Below, piece after piece: positions 10,401 to 20,845 of a stretch of DNA of 64,000 bases. Both the position numbers and the translations under genes were made by a program. The notes under the pieces are model-generated. The model saw nothing but the letters and a program-made list of their open reading frames with translations. It was not told where the DNA came from and did no database searches. Origin of the DNA: Plazaster borealis (Eukaryota; Echinodermata; Asteroidea; Forcipulatida; Labidiasteridae); the NCBI GenBank assembly GCA_021014325.1, contig CM037476.1, positions 18,450,827-18,514,826 of the forward strand. Reading direction: 5' to 3'. Positions within the stretch are counted from its first letter, which is position 1. Every line of letters begins with the position of its first letter.

Positions 10401-11651
10401 GAATACTGGTCTTTGACAGTTACCAAACGTGTCCAGTGCCTTTAAAGGGACAAGTTGCCTTCGCATTGGACGCTTTGGGCTATGATAGCATTTGTTATTA
10501 AATGAATATGGTTGGAAAGATGTTAAAAAGGTAGAATCTAACATCCTGTCTGAAGTACTTTTGACTTCTCTTGAGTGTTATTTAATGAGGAATGGCTATA
10601 TCATTGGTTAGACTAAGAAATAATTTCTCTCCGTCTTAAATTTTTGTCCCTTTTTTCCCTTCAAAAGTCGGCCCTCTAATTTATGAAACGACCCATATAA
10701 TTAACAAAAAAATGTCTCCTCAAGGGTGACCTGGAACACCTTAATAGTGGGGCAATTAGGGGACATATTTGAGGATTGCACCTTTGATGATACAAGCATG
10801 GAATTTGGCACACATTCGGAGTATATCATGAGAAAGATATTTGGCTACAGGGCATTGCAGATTTGAATTTTGAAAAAAAGCTAGGTAGAATAACAAGCAA
10901 TTTTTCCACTTTTTCAAAAATGCTGCCATTGCTTGTTATTTCACCTGTATTTTTTCAAAGGACAAATCTGTGATGGCCCTATTCGCCCTTTGCACGGTCA
11001 GCCATTTGCGTGTAGAGCCTCGACTTGGGGACAGCAGTGAATAGAAGCATTTTATAACTCTGTATTGTCACGATAATGTAATGACACTTCATCAAAACAG
11101 ATACATAAATACAGTACAAATGAAGCATGAAGTCGAGGCTCTATTCGCACATGGTGGATCCGTGCAAAGGGCGAATAGTCAAATATCTTTCTCATGACAT
11201 ACTCTGACTGTGTGTCAAATTACATTCTTGTATAATCAAAGGTGCAATCCCGTCACCTTGCTGAAAACACACTATACTTTTTTTGTTTCACTTTTTAGAC
11301 AATGTGGTTTCTTAGTGTACTCACTTACGTCAGAACATCCTTCATATTCTGTTTTTTCCTTTTTCTTTCAAGAGCATCTCAAAGTGGGATGCCTTTTCCC
11401 ACTGGCTTCTCAACATCATTGAGCAGAACCGGGGATACGACGCCCTCCAATTAGTCCTTGCTCATCTCCCCGATTCCTTAGCCTCGTTCCTCTTCAAGGA
11501 GTGGAAGGACAAAGCCTCCCGGGAGCAGGTAGAGGTCCTCGTCCAACTCGTCATGGACTACCTCCATTTGGACTCCTTACCTACGGATGAAGAAAGGACA
11601 AGTAAAAATCCGCCTCCTATTAAGATCAGGGGTTTGCTGTGGAGGAATTAA
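4347..11651 (+). CDS. JmjC/cupin-8 domain Fe(II)/2-oxoglutarate-dependent oxygenase (complete, 7 exons)
   Basis: Join 4347-4458, 5164-5294, 6608-6739, 7784-7862, 8358-8580, 9966-10077 and 11373-11651: 1,068 nt, 355 residues plus TAA. Every intron is GT-AG and phases agree. An in-frame TGA at 4332-4334 supports the ATG. The N-terminal strand IPVIITDVASSWPA (39-52) is typical of cupin_8 proteins. The iron ligands would be His155 and Asp157 (CHFDPDDG) and distal His235 (IPAFWWHQV), and Lys170 in GHKRVRLY is the likely 2-oxoglutarate contact. Residues 264-355 form a helical C-terminal tail. The family includes FIH (HIF1AN), HSPBAP1, TYW5 and JMJD7, which hydroxylate proteins or tRNA. The FIH-like group fits best, but the orthologue is unresolved, so no symbol or substrate is assigned. 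With all ligands present it should be catalytically competent. Introns carry many repeats. Confidence 0.92.
4517..4697. mobile_element. Short MITE with CTATAGACCT ends (copy 1)
   Basis: Begins CTATAGACC and ends AGGTCTA. The interior (CATGTTCCCTGTATCC..., GGTTACATTGATTTGA) matches the copy at 41842-42023, so this is a dispersed family of about 180 bp. It lies in intron 1 of the JmjC gene. Confidence 0.75.
5164..5294 (+). CDS. JmjC gene, exon 2
   Basis: Reads IPVIITDVASSWPAATWSLE... to ...TSKQDYK. It is flanked by the acceptor CTTGACAG and the donor GTGACA, and ends in phase 0. No internal stop. The pattern 'Pro-Val-Ile-Ile ... Trp-Pro-Ala ... Trp' is characteristic of cupin_8 oxygenases. Confidence 0.88.
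5301..5785. repeat. Tandem duplication in JmjC intron 2, first copy split by a retroelement tail
   Basis: AACAATTAGTACAAATGGTT at 5301 recurs as AACAATTAGTATAAATGGTT at 5603. Both copies continue through GCAGAAGGTCATAAGCG and GGTTCCT. The first copy carries an extra roughly 110 bp made of (AAT)n, GACTTGTAATGCGCACATAT and AAGGCGC, the reversed 3' end of a LINE/SINE also seen at 8760. Confidence 0.75.
6608..6739 (+). CDS. JmjC gene, exon 3
   Basis: 44 codons, phase 0 at both ends, flanked by ATACAG and GTAGGT. Encodes IGKAYNIRESSLGDYISDLE... ...STFPELE, the helical segment before the catalytic barrel. A MITE starts 31 bp after the donor. Confidence 0.88.
6771..7144 (+). mobile_element. Family-A MITE, near full length
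   Basis: TTAA then AGGTATCGTACACGTTTGG at the left and CAAACGTGTTCAGTGCCT then TTAA at the right. The centre holds a perfect palindrome, AACTTCTTGCAAGAAGTT. No coding capacity. Flanking TTAA (or TA) is the likely target-site duplication. Confidence 0.85.
7325..7400 (+). mobile_element. tRNA-like SINE fragment
   Basis: AACTGCCTCTAGCTATTGGG and CTCGGTGGTCTAGTGGTACG resemble a tRNA A-box region. The related piece at 17330-17460 also keeps a B-box. No B-box is visible here. Confidence 0.5.
7784..7862 (+). CDS. JmjC gene, exon 4
   Basis: Encodes DDVPMPDYIGKIHMGPYLWI... up to the strand just before the HxD motif. The acceptor is TCTCCAG and the donor GTAAGA; it ends in phase 1. Confidence 0.88.
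7891..8228. repeat. 120-bp tandem repeat, about 2.8 copies
   Basis: AACCCTCTTACTGTCTGACC starts at 7891, 8011 and (CTCCTG variant) 8131, an exact 120-bp period. Copies 1 and 2 differ at only a few positions. Because 120 is a multiple of 3 it makes a repetitive reverse-strand open frame that I regard as non-coding. It lies in JmjC intron 4. Confidence 0.92.
8358..8580 (+). CDS. JmjC gene, exon 5 (HxD iron-binding motif)
   Basis: Residues 152-225: holds His155-x-Asp157, Lys170 in GHKRVRLY, and a VNCDEPDLEEHPLF segment like that of other cupin_8 proteins. Ends in phase 2 before GTGAGT. This donor sequence is repeated tandemly downstream (see 8581-9347). Confidence 0.93.
8581..9347. repeat. Tandem copies of the 5' end of JmjC intron 5, including the splice donor
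   Basis: GTGAGTGAAAAGTGAAATCT, the real exon-5 donor at 8581, recurs at 8734 and 8943. Each unit runs about 150 bp through GTGGTGAATGCATCTGCTCA to CACACACAACCCTTGCAG. Unit 2 carries a roughly 66-bp (AAT)n-linked retroelement tail (8760-8826). Unit 3 is split by a SINE (9065-9313) and resumes at 9314-9347. Confidence 0.85.
9065..9313 (-). mobile_element. tRNA-related SINE (family D, copy 1)
   Basis: The right end, read in reverse, has a B-box-like GGTTCGAATCCCACC (complement of 9248-9262), as in a tRNA. The body contains CAATAACAGGATGAATGGGA and GATGTGGGAGGAAAACCC. A second copy at 56060-56700 is itself interrupted by another SINE. Confidence 0.7.
9778..9930. mobile_element. MITE with GACCC...GGGTC ends and internal hairpin
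   Basis: The ends TGACCCCTTGCACAATGCG and CGCATCGTGAAATGGGTCA are imperfect inverted repeats. Inside, CCATTTTGGGA pairs with TCCCAAAATGG. A related element is at 47296-47584. Confidence 0.6.
9966..10077 (+). CDS. JmjC gene, exon 6 (distal iron-binding His)
   Basis: Encodes LYIPAFWWHQVTSLETSISV... Its His235 completes the 2-His-1-carboxylate facial triad. The acceptor is TTTTTAG and the donor GTAAGA. Confidence 0.93.
10112..10445 (+). mobile_element. Family-A MITE
   Basis: Left TTAAGACACTGGACAC, right CAAACGTGTCCAGTGCCTTT. The interior AGCATAAAAACTTACTGGGT matches the other copies. It starts 35 bp after the exon-6 donor of the JmjC gene and lacks the central palindrome. Confidence 0.85.
10773..11250. 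mobile_element. Long foldback element with about 70-bp terminal inverted repeats and nested hairpins
   Basis: GGATTGCACCTTTGATGATA at the left matches the complement of the right end (CAAAGGTGCAATCC), and pairing continues through GAGAAAGATATTTG. Inside, CTATTCGCCCTTTGCACGG (10979-10997) pairs with CCGTGCAAAGGGCGAATAG (11160-11178), and AATAACAAGCAA pairs with TTGCTTGTTATT. It ends 123 bp before exon 7 of the JmjC gene. No transposase. Confidence 0.8.
11373..11651 (+). CDS. JmjC gene, exon 7 (C-terminus and stop)
   Basis: Residues 264-355 then TAA at 11649. Predominantly helical (SISKWDAFSHWLLNIIEQNR...), a plausible dimerisation or accessory helical domain as in FIH (inference). The acceptor is TTTCAAG. 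I did not find a convincing polyadenylation signal close downstream. Confidence 0.88.
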   Translation, partial: SISKWDAFSHWLLNIIEQNRGYDALQLVLAHLPDSLASFLFKEWKDKASREQVEVLVQLVMDYLHLDSLPTDEERTSKNPPPIKIRGLLWRN

Positions 11652-12350
11652 TGATGAATATGCATAAACGGACTCATGAATATGAATGAGATAAATTTGG
11701 TTGAGGTGAGGATGAGAGACGAACCCCATAGCCTCTTAAGACCAGGGGAATCTTGCGGAGACTGTAACAATGCACTGATTTTCCAATAGATATAGAGACC
11801 TCATTAAAGTGGGGGAAACAAATGGAAAATATCGTTTTATTTTATACTCTTTCAGAGCGAAATTTGAAACATGGCGCCAACGAACAGCAAACGTACATTT
11901 CATAGAGGAATTTCTGCACCAGTCATAAGCTCAAATTCAATGCTGCTTTGATTGAATATCATCAGAATTCAGGAAGGAACTTAAAATTTTCCGCCCAAGA
12001 ATATACAGACCACTATATTTGAAATGTGACGTCATCAAACATTTTTGGACTTTGACAAAAATTGCACTGGAAGTGTATCAAACACAGTGGCATTTTACAC
12101 CATTTTAACGTAAGGTAAGAGACTTGTGATGTTTTCCCCATTTTCTTAAGGACTCTATCTATTGGAAAATTACTGGATCACAAAGCTCAATTTGACCTTA
12201 GAACCCCTCTTTAATGAAGAGGTCTGATAAATATGAATGGGACATTGTTGCTTAGGGTTGGACAATTAAAATTGTCTTCCTTTTACTGGCTTGATGGGTA
12301 CGTCTTTGCTGATTAATTTGGGCTGCCTTTGTGTCATAATTCAAATTTAT
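11652..12350. other. 3' flank of the JmjC gene, nothing recognised
   Basis: Presumed 3' untranslated and intergenic sequence. No open frame, RNA gene or repeat recognised. The polyadenylation site is not identifiable by eye. Confidence 0.4.
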
Positions 12351-12354
12351 ATGC

Positions 12355-12590
12355 AATACACACAGATCCTTGTCATTTAATTGGTGGAACACACGTCACA
12401 AGTCATCCTTTATATTGCCATGTATACCGGGTGATGCTCAAAAATTTAATATTGGAGTCCAATATAGATAATTATTGGACACTTTGCTGTGTCGTTTGTC
12501 CAAACGAGGCAAGGTCGTGTCATGACAGACACGGTTGCTGTCTATACGGAGTGGTCCATGTTGTTCAGAAATAGAAAGGGCTTCGCCTTG
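12355..12590 (+). repeat. Dispersed repeat, copy related to 20600-20845
   Basis: AGATCCTTGTCATTTAATTG and GGTGGAACACACGTCAC match the complement of the region ending at 20845 (GTAGAACACGCGTCACG). It is weakly conserved; the type is unknown. Confidence 0.45.
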
Positions 12591-12824
12591 TGAAATGGAA
12601 TAGTCCAGATTTCACCTCATGATTATATTATGCGACAATGCACTCAAATGCATCCAATATTTGTATAATACGGAACCTAATCCTGACTTTAAAGAAATGT
12701 AATAGTTAGAGCTACAGTCTTGCAACTTTAAACATGTTTTTTAAAAAGTCAAATTTTGTGTACAATTTTATCGTAATTTTTTTAACAAATCTGACAATTG
12801 AAAATTTCACAGTATTGTGGGATG

Positions 12825-13065
12825 GATTTAAACAAATATTAGCATAAAAACTTACTTGGTTACAAGCAACGGAGAGCTGTTGATAGTATAAAACATTGTA
12901 GGAAACGACTCCCTCTGAAGTAACATAGTTTTTGAGAAAGAGGTAATTTCTCACTAAAATAATAAAAACTTCTTGCAAGAAGTTTTTATTCCTATTTGAA
13001 AGCACACCAATTTGTACAACAAGGGTGTTTTTTCTTTCATCACTTTCTTCCAACCTCGATGACCA
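12825..13065 (+). mobile_element. Family-A MITE, truncated at both ends
   Basis: AGCATAAAAACTTACTTGGT through the AACTTCTTGCAAGAAGTT palindrome to ACCTCGATGACCA matches other copies. Both terminal inverted repeats are missing. Confidence 0.8.
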
Positions 13066-13651
13066 CGGTCTGCAAGATTTCACGAAGAGCTGTATTCAGT
13101 GTGTAATAGTTCAGGGAATTGTGTCACTTCTTGGAACACACACAACGTTGTTCTTTGAAAAGAGGAAAGCTAAAACAATGCTAAACAAAATGTCATGTCA
13201 CATGTGGTCTAACATGCATAAGGCCACAATCCATCACTTTTATGAAACAAACAAAAAATGCAGTTTCAACCAATTTTGGCTCCATGACATTCCTGTAAAT
13301 AAAGAACCAAGATGCTTCAATACAGGGCAGAAAGAACAGTATCATTGACTACCTTCTAAATATTGACATCACTCAAATTTGTCAAAAGATCTTCTTTAAA
13401 AAAAACCTTTAGCCTTAGCTATCATGTAATAGGCCATCTTGAGTTTTGGGTATTTTTGGGCTATTTGGGGTCTTAACAAATCTGGTATTTCGCTCATTAT
13501 TTAAAAGTTCACCTAACCAAAATGCAAAAAAAGTTATCACAAAACCATTTGTGTAAATTATACAAATTATTGTCCTTACCCTTGAGGGCCTAGTTTGAGA
13601 GAAAACATATTGTTATCAGTGTTACCATTGTGCTATTTTTTGTAACATGCA

Positions 13652-14004
13652 TTAAAGGCCCTGTACACTATTGGTAAGATCGAAAGACACAAATGTTCAC
13701 AGATTCACACATAACTTACATGATTTAAAGTAAGTAATGGTTGAAAGGGTTCCTTAAAATATTTCTGCCTAAAATGCTATCGTTTCTGAGAAATGAGTAA
13801 AACAATAGTTTTTATCACGCGCGATATTTTGAAGACCCCCCCCCCCCCGAAAACACATAAGGCCTCTTTTCACTAATTTCTCGTGATTTCGATGACCAAT
13901 TGAGCTCAAACTTTCACAGGTTTGTTTCTTCATGCCTATGTTGAATCACATAAAATGTGGACACTGATTTTGAGCTGTTACCAAAAGTGTACAATACCTT
14001 TAAA
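13652..14004 (+). mobile_element. Diverged family-A-like MITE
   Basis: Left TTAAAGGCCCTGTACAC, right AAAAGTGTACAATACCTTTAAA. The interior GATGACCAATTGAGCTCAAA and TTTCACAGGTTTG is shared with family A, but the left half differs. It contains a poly-C tract. Confidence 0.7.
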
Positions 14005-14475
14005 TCAGATTTGTTTTTAACTTGCAGAATTCATGTTGACATTTTTACCCTATTTTTTACGACGAAAAATATAAACTTGCCAGGGGTCTGAGGATATTTC
14101 CTTTCAGTTGTGATAAGGGCCAACATTTTTCATTGCATATCTGGTGACTGAAAATCAGGGGCTAGTGTATCATGTTGTGACAGTGTGAATTTTTCCAAAA
14201 ACAGGAAAAGTGAATTTTCAAGTTTTCCCTCGATTTGAATAAATAATATACAAAGAAATGTTTGCTTTTATGAATCTTGTACTTCTTCCAGGCCAGTCGA
14301 GTGAAGATTACATTGTTCATTATTTTAGTATCCTGTGCCTTGCCATATTGATTTCACGTGTTAGGCAAACTGTTTCCAAAAGACAGTTTTACTTGTAATT
14401 GTACATTGTGTGTTTCCATTTTTAAGTGGAGACCTACTTCATTCTTTATAAAAAAAACATGTTATTCTGATAGAT

Positions 14476-14626
14476 AAAACAAGGAAGGTGGTGGTAGCAC
14501 TTAAAAACTTATTAAACATGAAAAACTGCATGAGCTTTCTTTGCAACAACTACTTCATCAACTACTTACATGCAGTTTTTCATGTACTTAGTTAGTCTTA
14601 AATGCTACCACTACCTTCCTTGTTTC
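14476..14626. mobile_element. Foldback element (about 55-bp arms)
   Basis: AAACAAGGAAGGTGGTGGTA at the left pairs with TACCACTACCTTCCTTGTTT at the right, and CATGAAAAACTGCATG pairs with CATGCAGTTTTTCATG. The loop is about 35 bp. Non-coding. Confidence 0.85.
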
Positions 14627-15369
14627 ACTCGTTATGAATTGAGTTGACCTTGGCGGCCCTCCCAGAGTCTCCTTATTCTCCTGCCTGCTGCCCACTAGCT
14701 ATACACATCGTAATACCCCAGCAAAAAAAGAAAACAACATTTGCACAGTTTTGTTAGTTTGGGAAACGAAATTAAGTGGCCGAAAAACACCTTCGTCTTT
14801 AAAAGTAAGCCAAAATAGACTGATACAATGTAATTTAAGAAACAAGATGGTAAAAACCAACGATGCACCATCTCTTCAACAACCCTAAACAATTGTTTTT
14901 TTTTTAATGGTTCCAAGTCGATGAAGTTAACAGGTATATGTGTCTAACCGGCAACAGTCAACATTTTGTCTGGGTGAAAAATGTAAATAAAAGCATCCAT
15001 TCTGTGAATGATATTTTGCTGGATGAAAACTTCATGTAAGTTAGAAGTTTAAGATCATGTAAATTCTATAAATGAACTGTAAAAATTATCTTTGTTTTAA
15101 AAGTTATCACAAAATGAAATAAAACATATTAAGAAGGCAGAATATACAGTCTGAAAGTGTGGAATTATTTTGTGAATACATTATTTTAGCATTGAAACAA
15201 TTAAAATTGAATTTGAATTATACAGTTGGCAAAGCATCCTTATGGAAACATCAAATCAACTTTTTGAAGAAGACTATACGGAATAAATTTCAGTTTTAGA
15301 AGCGGGAAGAATACGCATGACAGTGTGTTACACATGCAGAGACTGCAGCAAAGTAACTCCTGGTTTTAC

Positions 15370-15485
15370 ATTAATAAATAAATAAATAAATAAATGAATA
15401 AATAAATAAATAAATAAAACAAATTGATAAACAAATAAATAGATCGATAAATAAATAGATAAATATGTAAATAAATAAATAAATA
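15370..15485. repeat. (AAAT)n microsatellite
   Basis: About 115 bp of AAAT/TAAA tetramers with interruptions (GATAAATA, TATGTAAA). Confidence 0.95.
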
Positions 15486-15969
15486 TGTTAATTTAAGTTG
15501 TACAGACTGTATATATACCGGTATCCATTATTGTCGTTTATTTTCCTTACAGATTAATTCTTTTTGTTACTTGTAATGTTGCTGTTTATTGGGTTTTTTG
15601 TAGATTCGAGTGTGAAATAAATGGAGTAATATAATAAATCAAATAAATTAATTCATTAATTAATAAACAAACTCGGATTTTTTTTAAATTTTTTTTTTAC
15701 GGTTTCTGAAATTTGGGGGATGTCCTCGTTCCGGGGCCATTTAACTTCTAAGTGATCTTTCTGAAACATGCCTGAGGTCCAACCAACCATATCACTTTTT
15801 AACTAAATAAGCCATTTTATGAATTTTGAATGATGTCCATAACTGCATGGGACAAAAGTTCCGGAAGTATGGAAACTATTACGGTGTACCATGAAGGAAT
15901 AGACATTAAATTTCTACCTCCATGGGTGGGTGTATATTTCACTTGTACATTTCACTTTCATCTCACTTG

Positions 15970-16140
15970 TTGGTAGAAAGAACCAAGATCAAGAACAATC
16001 CGATATGGAGACCGTGCTTTTGCCAAAGCTGCTCCTGCCCTGTGGAATAAGCTCCCTCTCACACTTCGCAAAGTAAACATCACTCGACAACTTCAAGAGG
16101 ATACTGAAGTCTCACTTGTTTACATAGACTTATATAGGTT
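15970..16140 (+). pseudogene. LINE reverse-transcriptase C-terminal fragment
   Basis: One frame reads YGDRAFAKAAPALWNKLPL then TLRK, the signature 'G.RAF..aaP.lWN.LP..lR' found at the extreme C-terminus of CR1/L2/jockey-type LINE ORF2 proteins. The 5' part is missing, as expected for 5'-truncated retrotransposition. Relatives are at 47050 and 62847. Confidence 0.75.
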
Positions 16141-16257
16141 TAATTTAACTACAATTAATATCCATTTTGTATAATATTTTTCTTTCTGTATTATTACATT
16201 CCTCCATGGTCCATCTAGAATTGTTTTGCACTGCTGCATATCTCTAGGCCTAATAAA

Positions 16258-16392
16258 TAGCATGAAACCGCTAATCGGCTACAGCTACGGCTACGACTGT
16301 TGCTGAGGGTGGACGGACTTCCTATACTCCAACGCATGATGCCGTGGTGATCCAGTTGTAGCCACAGCCGTAGTCGCTAATTCGGATACGGC
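16258..16392. repeat. Inverted repeat around CTACGGCTAC motif
   Basis: CGGCTACAGCTACGGCTACG (16276-16295) faces TGTAGCCACAGCCGTAGTCG (16357-16376) in inverted orientation. Probably a small MITE. No coding evidence. Confidence 0.6.
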
Positions 16393-17329
16393 CATACAAT
16401 TTGATTCCAGGATCCACCCAAAATGACAAAAGCCTTTTATTATTCATATGCAGATTCGGTCTTCGAAACCAACCAGCAACCGCCGGACTCTCTGTGTATA
16501 GGGAAATCGTGTGCCGAATCTTTGGCGAACGGGATTCAAGATGGACCACGACACTGCCCTGCAAGGACAACTTCTACTCTGACTGCCACTTTCAAAGGGT
16601 TTGTTTTTAGTTGTTAAATGTATGTTGGACTTTATTTATCTTTGAAAAATATTCCTCTCCTAGTAATTTGTAGCTAAAACAGTGATTATTGACAGTTTAA
16701 AAAGAAAATTCAAGCGGACCTTCTCATGGCCGGAACTCTCGCGCACTTTTGCCCAAAGGAACAAAACATAGCGTTGTCGGGATCACCGTAAACCTCAAAA
16801 TGGCTTATTTTTCACGACTTGAACACTTTGTAATAGTTCAAAGTAACCGTTCACACATTCTGTCAACCTTTCTGGACAGGTATAGGGTGTAATTTGACCT
16901 AAATAACGAGACCTAAAGTACGTGGCAGTCGGATACGGTTGGGAATTGCGACACTACACCCTGGATAGGCATGCTGTAGAGACTACCTCGTGGTTTGACT
17001 TGCTCCATTCTAACATCATGGTATCCTTTTGAAGAATTTCCTCATGGTATCCTTTTGAAGAATTTATTTGCGACATGTGCTTATTTATTGAAAGATTCTG
17101 TAGACGCTGTTTGTTCACAACATTTAAAAACATTAACAGGCCTAACTTAAAAAACTGACTTTGTGACAAGTCTGGAAAGATCATCAGGACAACAGCATTG
17201 TGAAATGGAAGACATAACATGCTTGTTATGTTCTGAAATAAATAATATTTGTTTCAGAAAAAACACTATAGGCAATATATCATAGTGTTTTACTAGATGT
17301 TATCACTGTTACCCACTGACAAAATGTAG

Positions 17330-17460
17330 GATTCAAACTGCCTCCAGCTACATGAGCAAGCTCGGTAGTAGTGCGATATGGCATCTGCTCTAGAAGGGGC
17401 AAAAGGTTGTAGGTTCGAATCCCACCCGAGTAAAATGCCTGTGGGTTTGTTCACAGGTGA
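17330..17460 (+). mobile_element. tRNA-derived SINE fragment
   Basis: CAAGCTCGGTAGTAGTGCGA is A-box-like and GGTTCGAATCCC at 17412 is a clear B-box. The stem partner CCCGAG at 17424 could close an acceptor-like stem with CTCGG. No intact cloverleaf, so it is not called a tRNA gene. Confidence 0.6.
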
Positions 17461-17478
17461 CTATGAAAAGAACAGTGC

Positions 17479-17884
17479 TTAAAGGGTCTGTATACGTTTG
17501 GTAATGACTCTGAAAATTAATGGAAATAAAAACTTGCTTGCTAAGAAGTACAGCAGCTTGGGATAGTATAATTCATTTTGAGAAACTGTACATTTAGAAG
17601 TACGGCGCTTATAGAAAAAGATATAACTTTTTGTCCCCCAAAATTTGAATCCGAGAAGCGATACTGACAGTAACGTTTCTCAGATTGTGTGTTTCAATTG
17701 CAGATTGTTCTTTCTGCGTGGACATAAACCGCTCCCGATTTTCGGCAATATCTAACAAACGCTACCACCCTTAGAAGTAAAATGTTCGCAGGTTAGTTTT
17801 ATGGTATATCTACAACTAGCCTATGTAGGATTGAAACAAACAGTGGGTTCAAATTACCAAACGTATAGGCCTACTATCCCTTTA
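17479..17884 (+). mobile_element. Family-B MITE
   Basis: Left TTAAAGGGTCTGTATACG, right CGTATAGGCCTACTATCCCTTTAA. The interior shares ATTTGAATCCGAGAAGCG-type sequence and the Y-shaped AGAAGCG...CGTTTCTC core with copies at 24361, 38931 and 58099, but is the most diverged. Confidence 0.7.
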
Positions 17885-19485
17885 ACAATCATTTTGCTGT
17901 ATTTTTTAAATGATACAATGAAAACAATTTTTTCTTTGGGAATGTAACCATTTTTTGGGAATGTAACCATTTAAATATTTGTCCCTGAGCTACTTAGTAT
18001 GGCCTCTATATTACTAGTTATTTAAAATGAATTTTCTCAAGACAACATATTATATAGGACATCTAAAAACATGAACTAGTATAATATCGATGCTAACTTG
18101 AACCTTTTTATATTAAGGAATACATGCTGCCATCATTAGACGGAAAAGACATACCACAATTATTATTTTTCTTGCCTGGCAAACAGTTATTTAACCTGTG
18201 AACATTAACAAATCATGTTTACAAAATACGTCCCAAACTAAAATAAAGCTAAAATTAAAAACAAAAATATAGAATGGTTATTTGGAGAATTGGAACAACT
18301 TTTCTTCATGCAACAGAAAGTGCACAATCCCAGTGACTAAAATACAATTTCTATCTGGAAAAGTTAATATAAACGAACAATAAATTAATTTTAATGAGTG
18401 TGCAGTCAAATTCATCTCGAGCAATTTGGAGGAATTCATTTTCTGATAGATTCACTTTGTCATTGTACAAGCTTTGAGCACACGGACAACATTGGCAATT
18501 GTCTAAGACCAGTATCCACACTATATGTTGACCCATGCCAACATATACGTGAAATAGGAAACATGTGAAAGTTTAAGATCAGTCAACTATCAGAGTCATA
18601 AGAAGAAAAAAGTGAAAACGCCCTCAAATGTTTTCATTACATTATTCAAACATCGGGTTCTGGTCCCACAAGATCAAAACTAATAATTTTCCCTCATTTT
18701 TCATAACAATAATATTCCAAGGGAAGTTGTTGACCATTACTTTATAATAATGTAAGTCATGTGAAAATCTACGCACATTGTGGAAATACACTATATTTTT
18801 GTCTACCAAGGATAACTAGTTGAAGTATGAGGCAAGTAACTTGATTTAAGTTATTAATTTTAATCAAATTTTTACTTTTGATCAAGCAAAACATTGTGCA
18901 CTTTCAATGTTTGGTAAAAATCATCATCACACTGTAAATAACCACACCATGAAAGCCATGCCGGAGGAGACTGGATCTTTTTTAAGACACCCGGCCCAGT
19001 TTTCAATTTGGAAATCCGTCTGCCTATAGTGCCTTCTGTCATTTAAAACTTATGGAAGTACATGTACAGAGTTTGCTGAGCACGCTGGTGTACTTTTAAG
19101 CAGAAGTGGACATCAGAAACCCTATACCTATACATGTAGTTTCTGCTGAATGATTACAGTGAAGTGTAGTTTCTTCTGTGAAGGTAGGCCCTACTGGACA
19201 CTTGTTTCTATATCCTTTTGAATGTCTGAGTTATGACACAACTTTAGTTCCCCATTCTCATTTTGCAAACTTGTTATTTATAAGCCAGAGTCTGAAGATG
19301 ACTTCTTGTGACAGCAGTACTTTCAGATTGTACCCAATATAATAAATTGAGTATTACTCAATAAGACATTGAGACATTACTCAAATTACTCATTGGGGCT
19401 TAAAGTCACTGATATGAGGCATTACTCTAGGGATATACTTCTCAGTTACTTATTTTAAGCTTCATTGCTAAGAGAAAAATGCTTG
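17885..19485. other. Intergenic sequence without recognised features
   Basis: AT-rich. A fragment resembling a reversed family-A end (TTGGCAATTGTCTAAGACCA, near 18492) is the only hint of a repeat. No supported gene. Confidence 0.4.
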
Positions 19486-20599
19486 TTATTTTTCATGAAC
19501 TTTTGACTTTGTGAAACAAAAATGTCTAGTGTATCTTGATTTGGCTTTTGTTTCTATACTCACACTTGAAACTCTTTTATTTTTTTTTAGACTACTATTC
19601 ACATCGGGCAGCAGGAGTTTCTTATAACGATGCATTTGTAAATTGGAACACACTACGGTTAGGGCCGACATATTGCGCGGTCGAATAAGTTTCACACATA
19701 ATCCGTATAGGTTGGCTTTAATTTCGGACCCAACCAGATTGGTGTTGGATTTACACTCAATATGGACATCGCGTGCCGGACCAACGGGTCTGGCAAACGT
19801 CTTTCTATAGCAGCATTTTACCATGGCTGTGGCAGGCGTCATTTTAACACGAACAATGCTTTTCCATTGTGATTAATTTTAATATTGATTGGACAGAACC
19901 AGAGAAATATAACTAAAAGGAAGAGGGAAATAACGTGACTGTGTAAATGGCATGTTTTAATTAATATGTTTAAGTTTTTGAATTGGGAAAACTGAACATT
20001 TTTGGTTGAAATATTGGATGCTGTATCAGTATTCTCCAAAAATCATAAATTATAAGAGTTTAAAATAAGACTCCTTTTTTATTTGTGAAATCATTATCAG
20101 GGAGCGATTTCGTCCAAAGTGTTTGCATCTAGCAAAATATTTAGACCGACCATGTTGTGTGCACACAGAAGGCTAATAAATATATTGAGTATCAAATGAT
20201 GATTTTTGAGTAGCGAGCATTTTGGGAAATCGTTCACTGATTAAAGCACATTATGATATTACTATTGTATTTGTAACGTTGAGAAGTAATGGAAGTCACA
20301 TTTGATTAATGTATAGGGAATGTGAGACATTGGTTTATGGAAATATGTTTTTCAAATCATAACTTTTCAAGCATACATATTGGATGAACAGTTAATGTTA
20401 TCTGACAGAACAATACAGTTTACAAATATTGAAATGGAAAAGCCAGATTTTACTGAGTAATTGAATTCTGCGACAATGCTTAAATAAGATGTTTTTTAAT
20501 CCCCTTCTTGTTAAACTCGCACTTTGATCCTTGTCATTGACCAAAAATAAACCCAATTTAGACAGGAAACTTGTCCACCCCACCTGCTGAATATTCTTT

Positions 20600-20845
20600 A
20601 AAAACACAAACATTCCCAAAAATGTGAACGACTCCATGTGGACACCACCTTGTCTGCCATTGCCATGATGATTTTGGACAAAAAGGGCGGGGAATAATTA
20701 ATTTGGAAATGATGCTGCGAAGCGTCCGAAGCGTCCTATAATTATCAAATTTTGGAACGCCATGTACGGTTGTATAATTGGCAAAATTAAGAATAACACG
20801 TGACGCGTGTTCTACCAATCAAAAGACAAGGATCTTTGTGTGAGG
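20600..20845 (-). repeat. Dispersed repeat, reverse copy related to 12355-12590
   Basis: In reverse it reads AGATCCTTGTCTTTTGATTG then GTAGAACACGCGTCACG, like 12355 onwards. Function unknown. Confidence 0.45.

Noticed and set aside
19486..19842. Reverse-strand 118-codon frame starting MTPATAMVKC
   Set aside because: It is moderately CpG-rich and could be an exon, but I see no recognisable domain, partner exon or promoter. It is kept out of the annotation.
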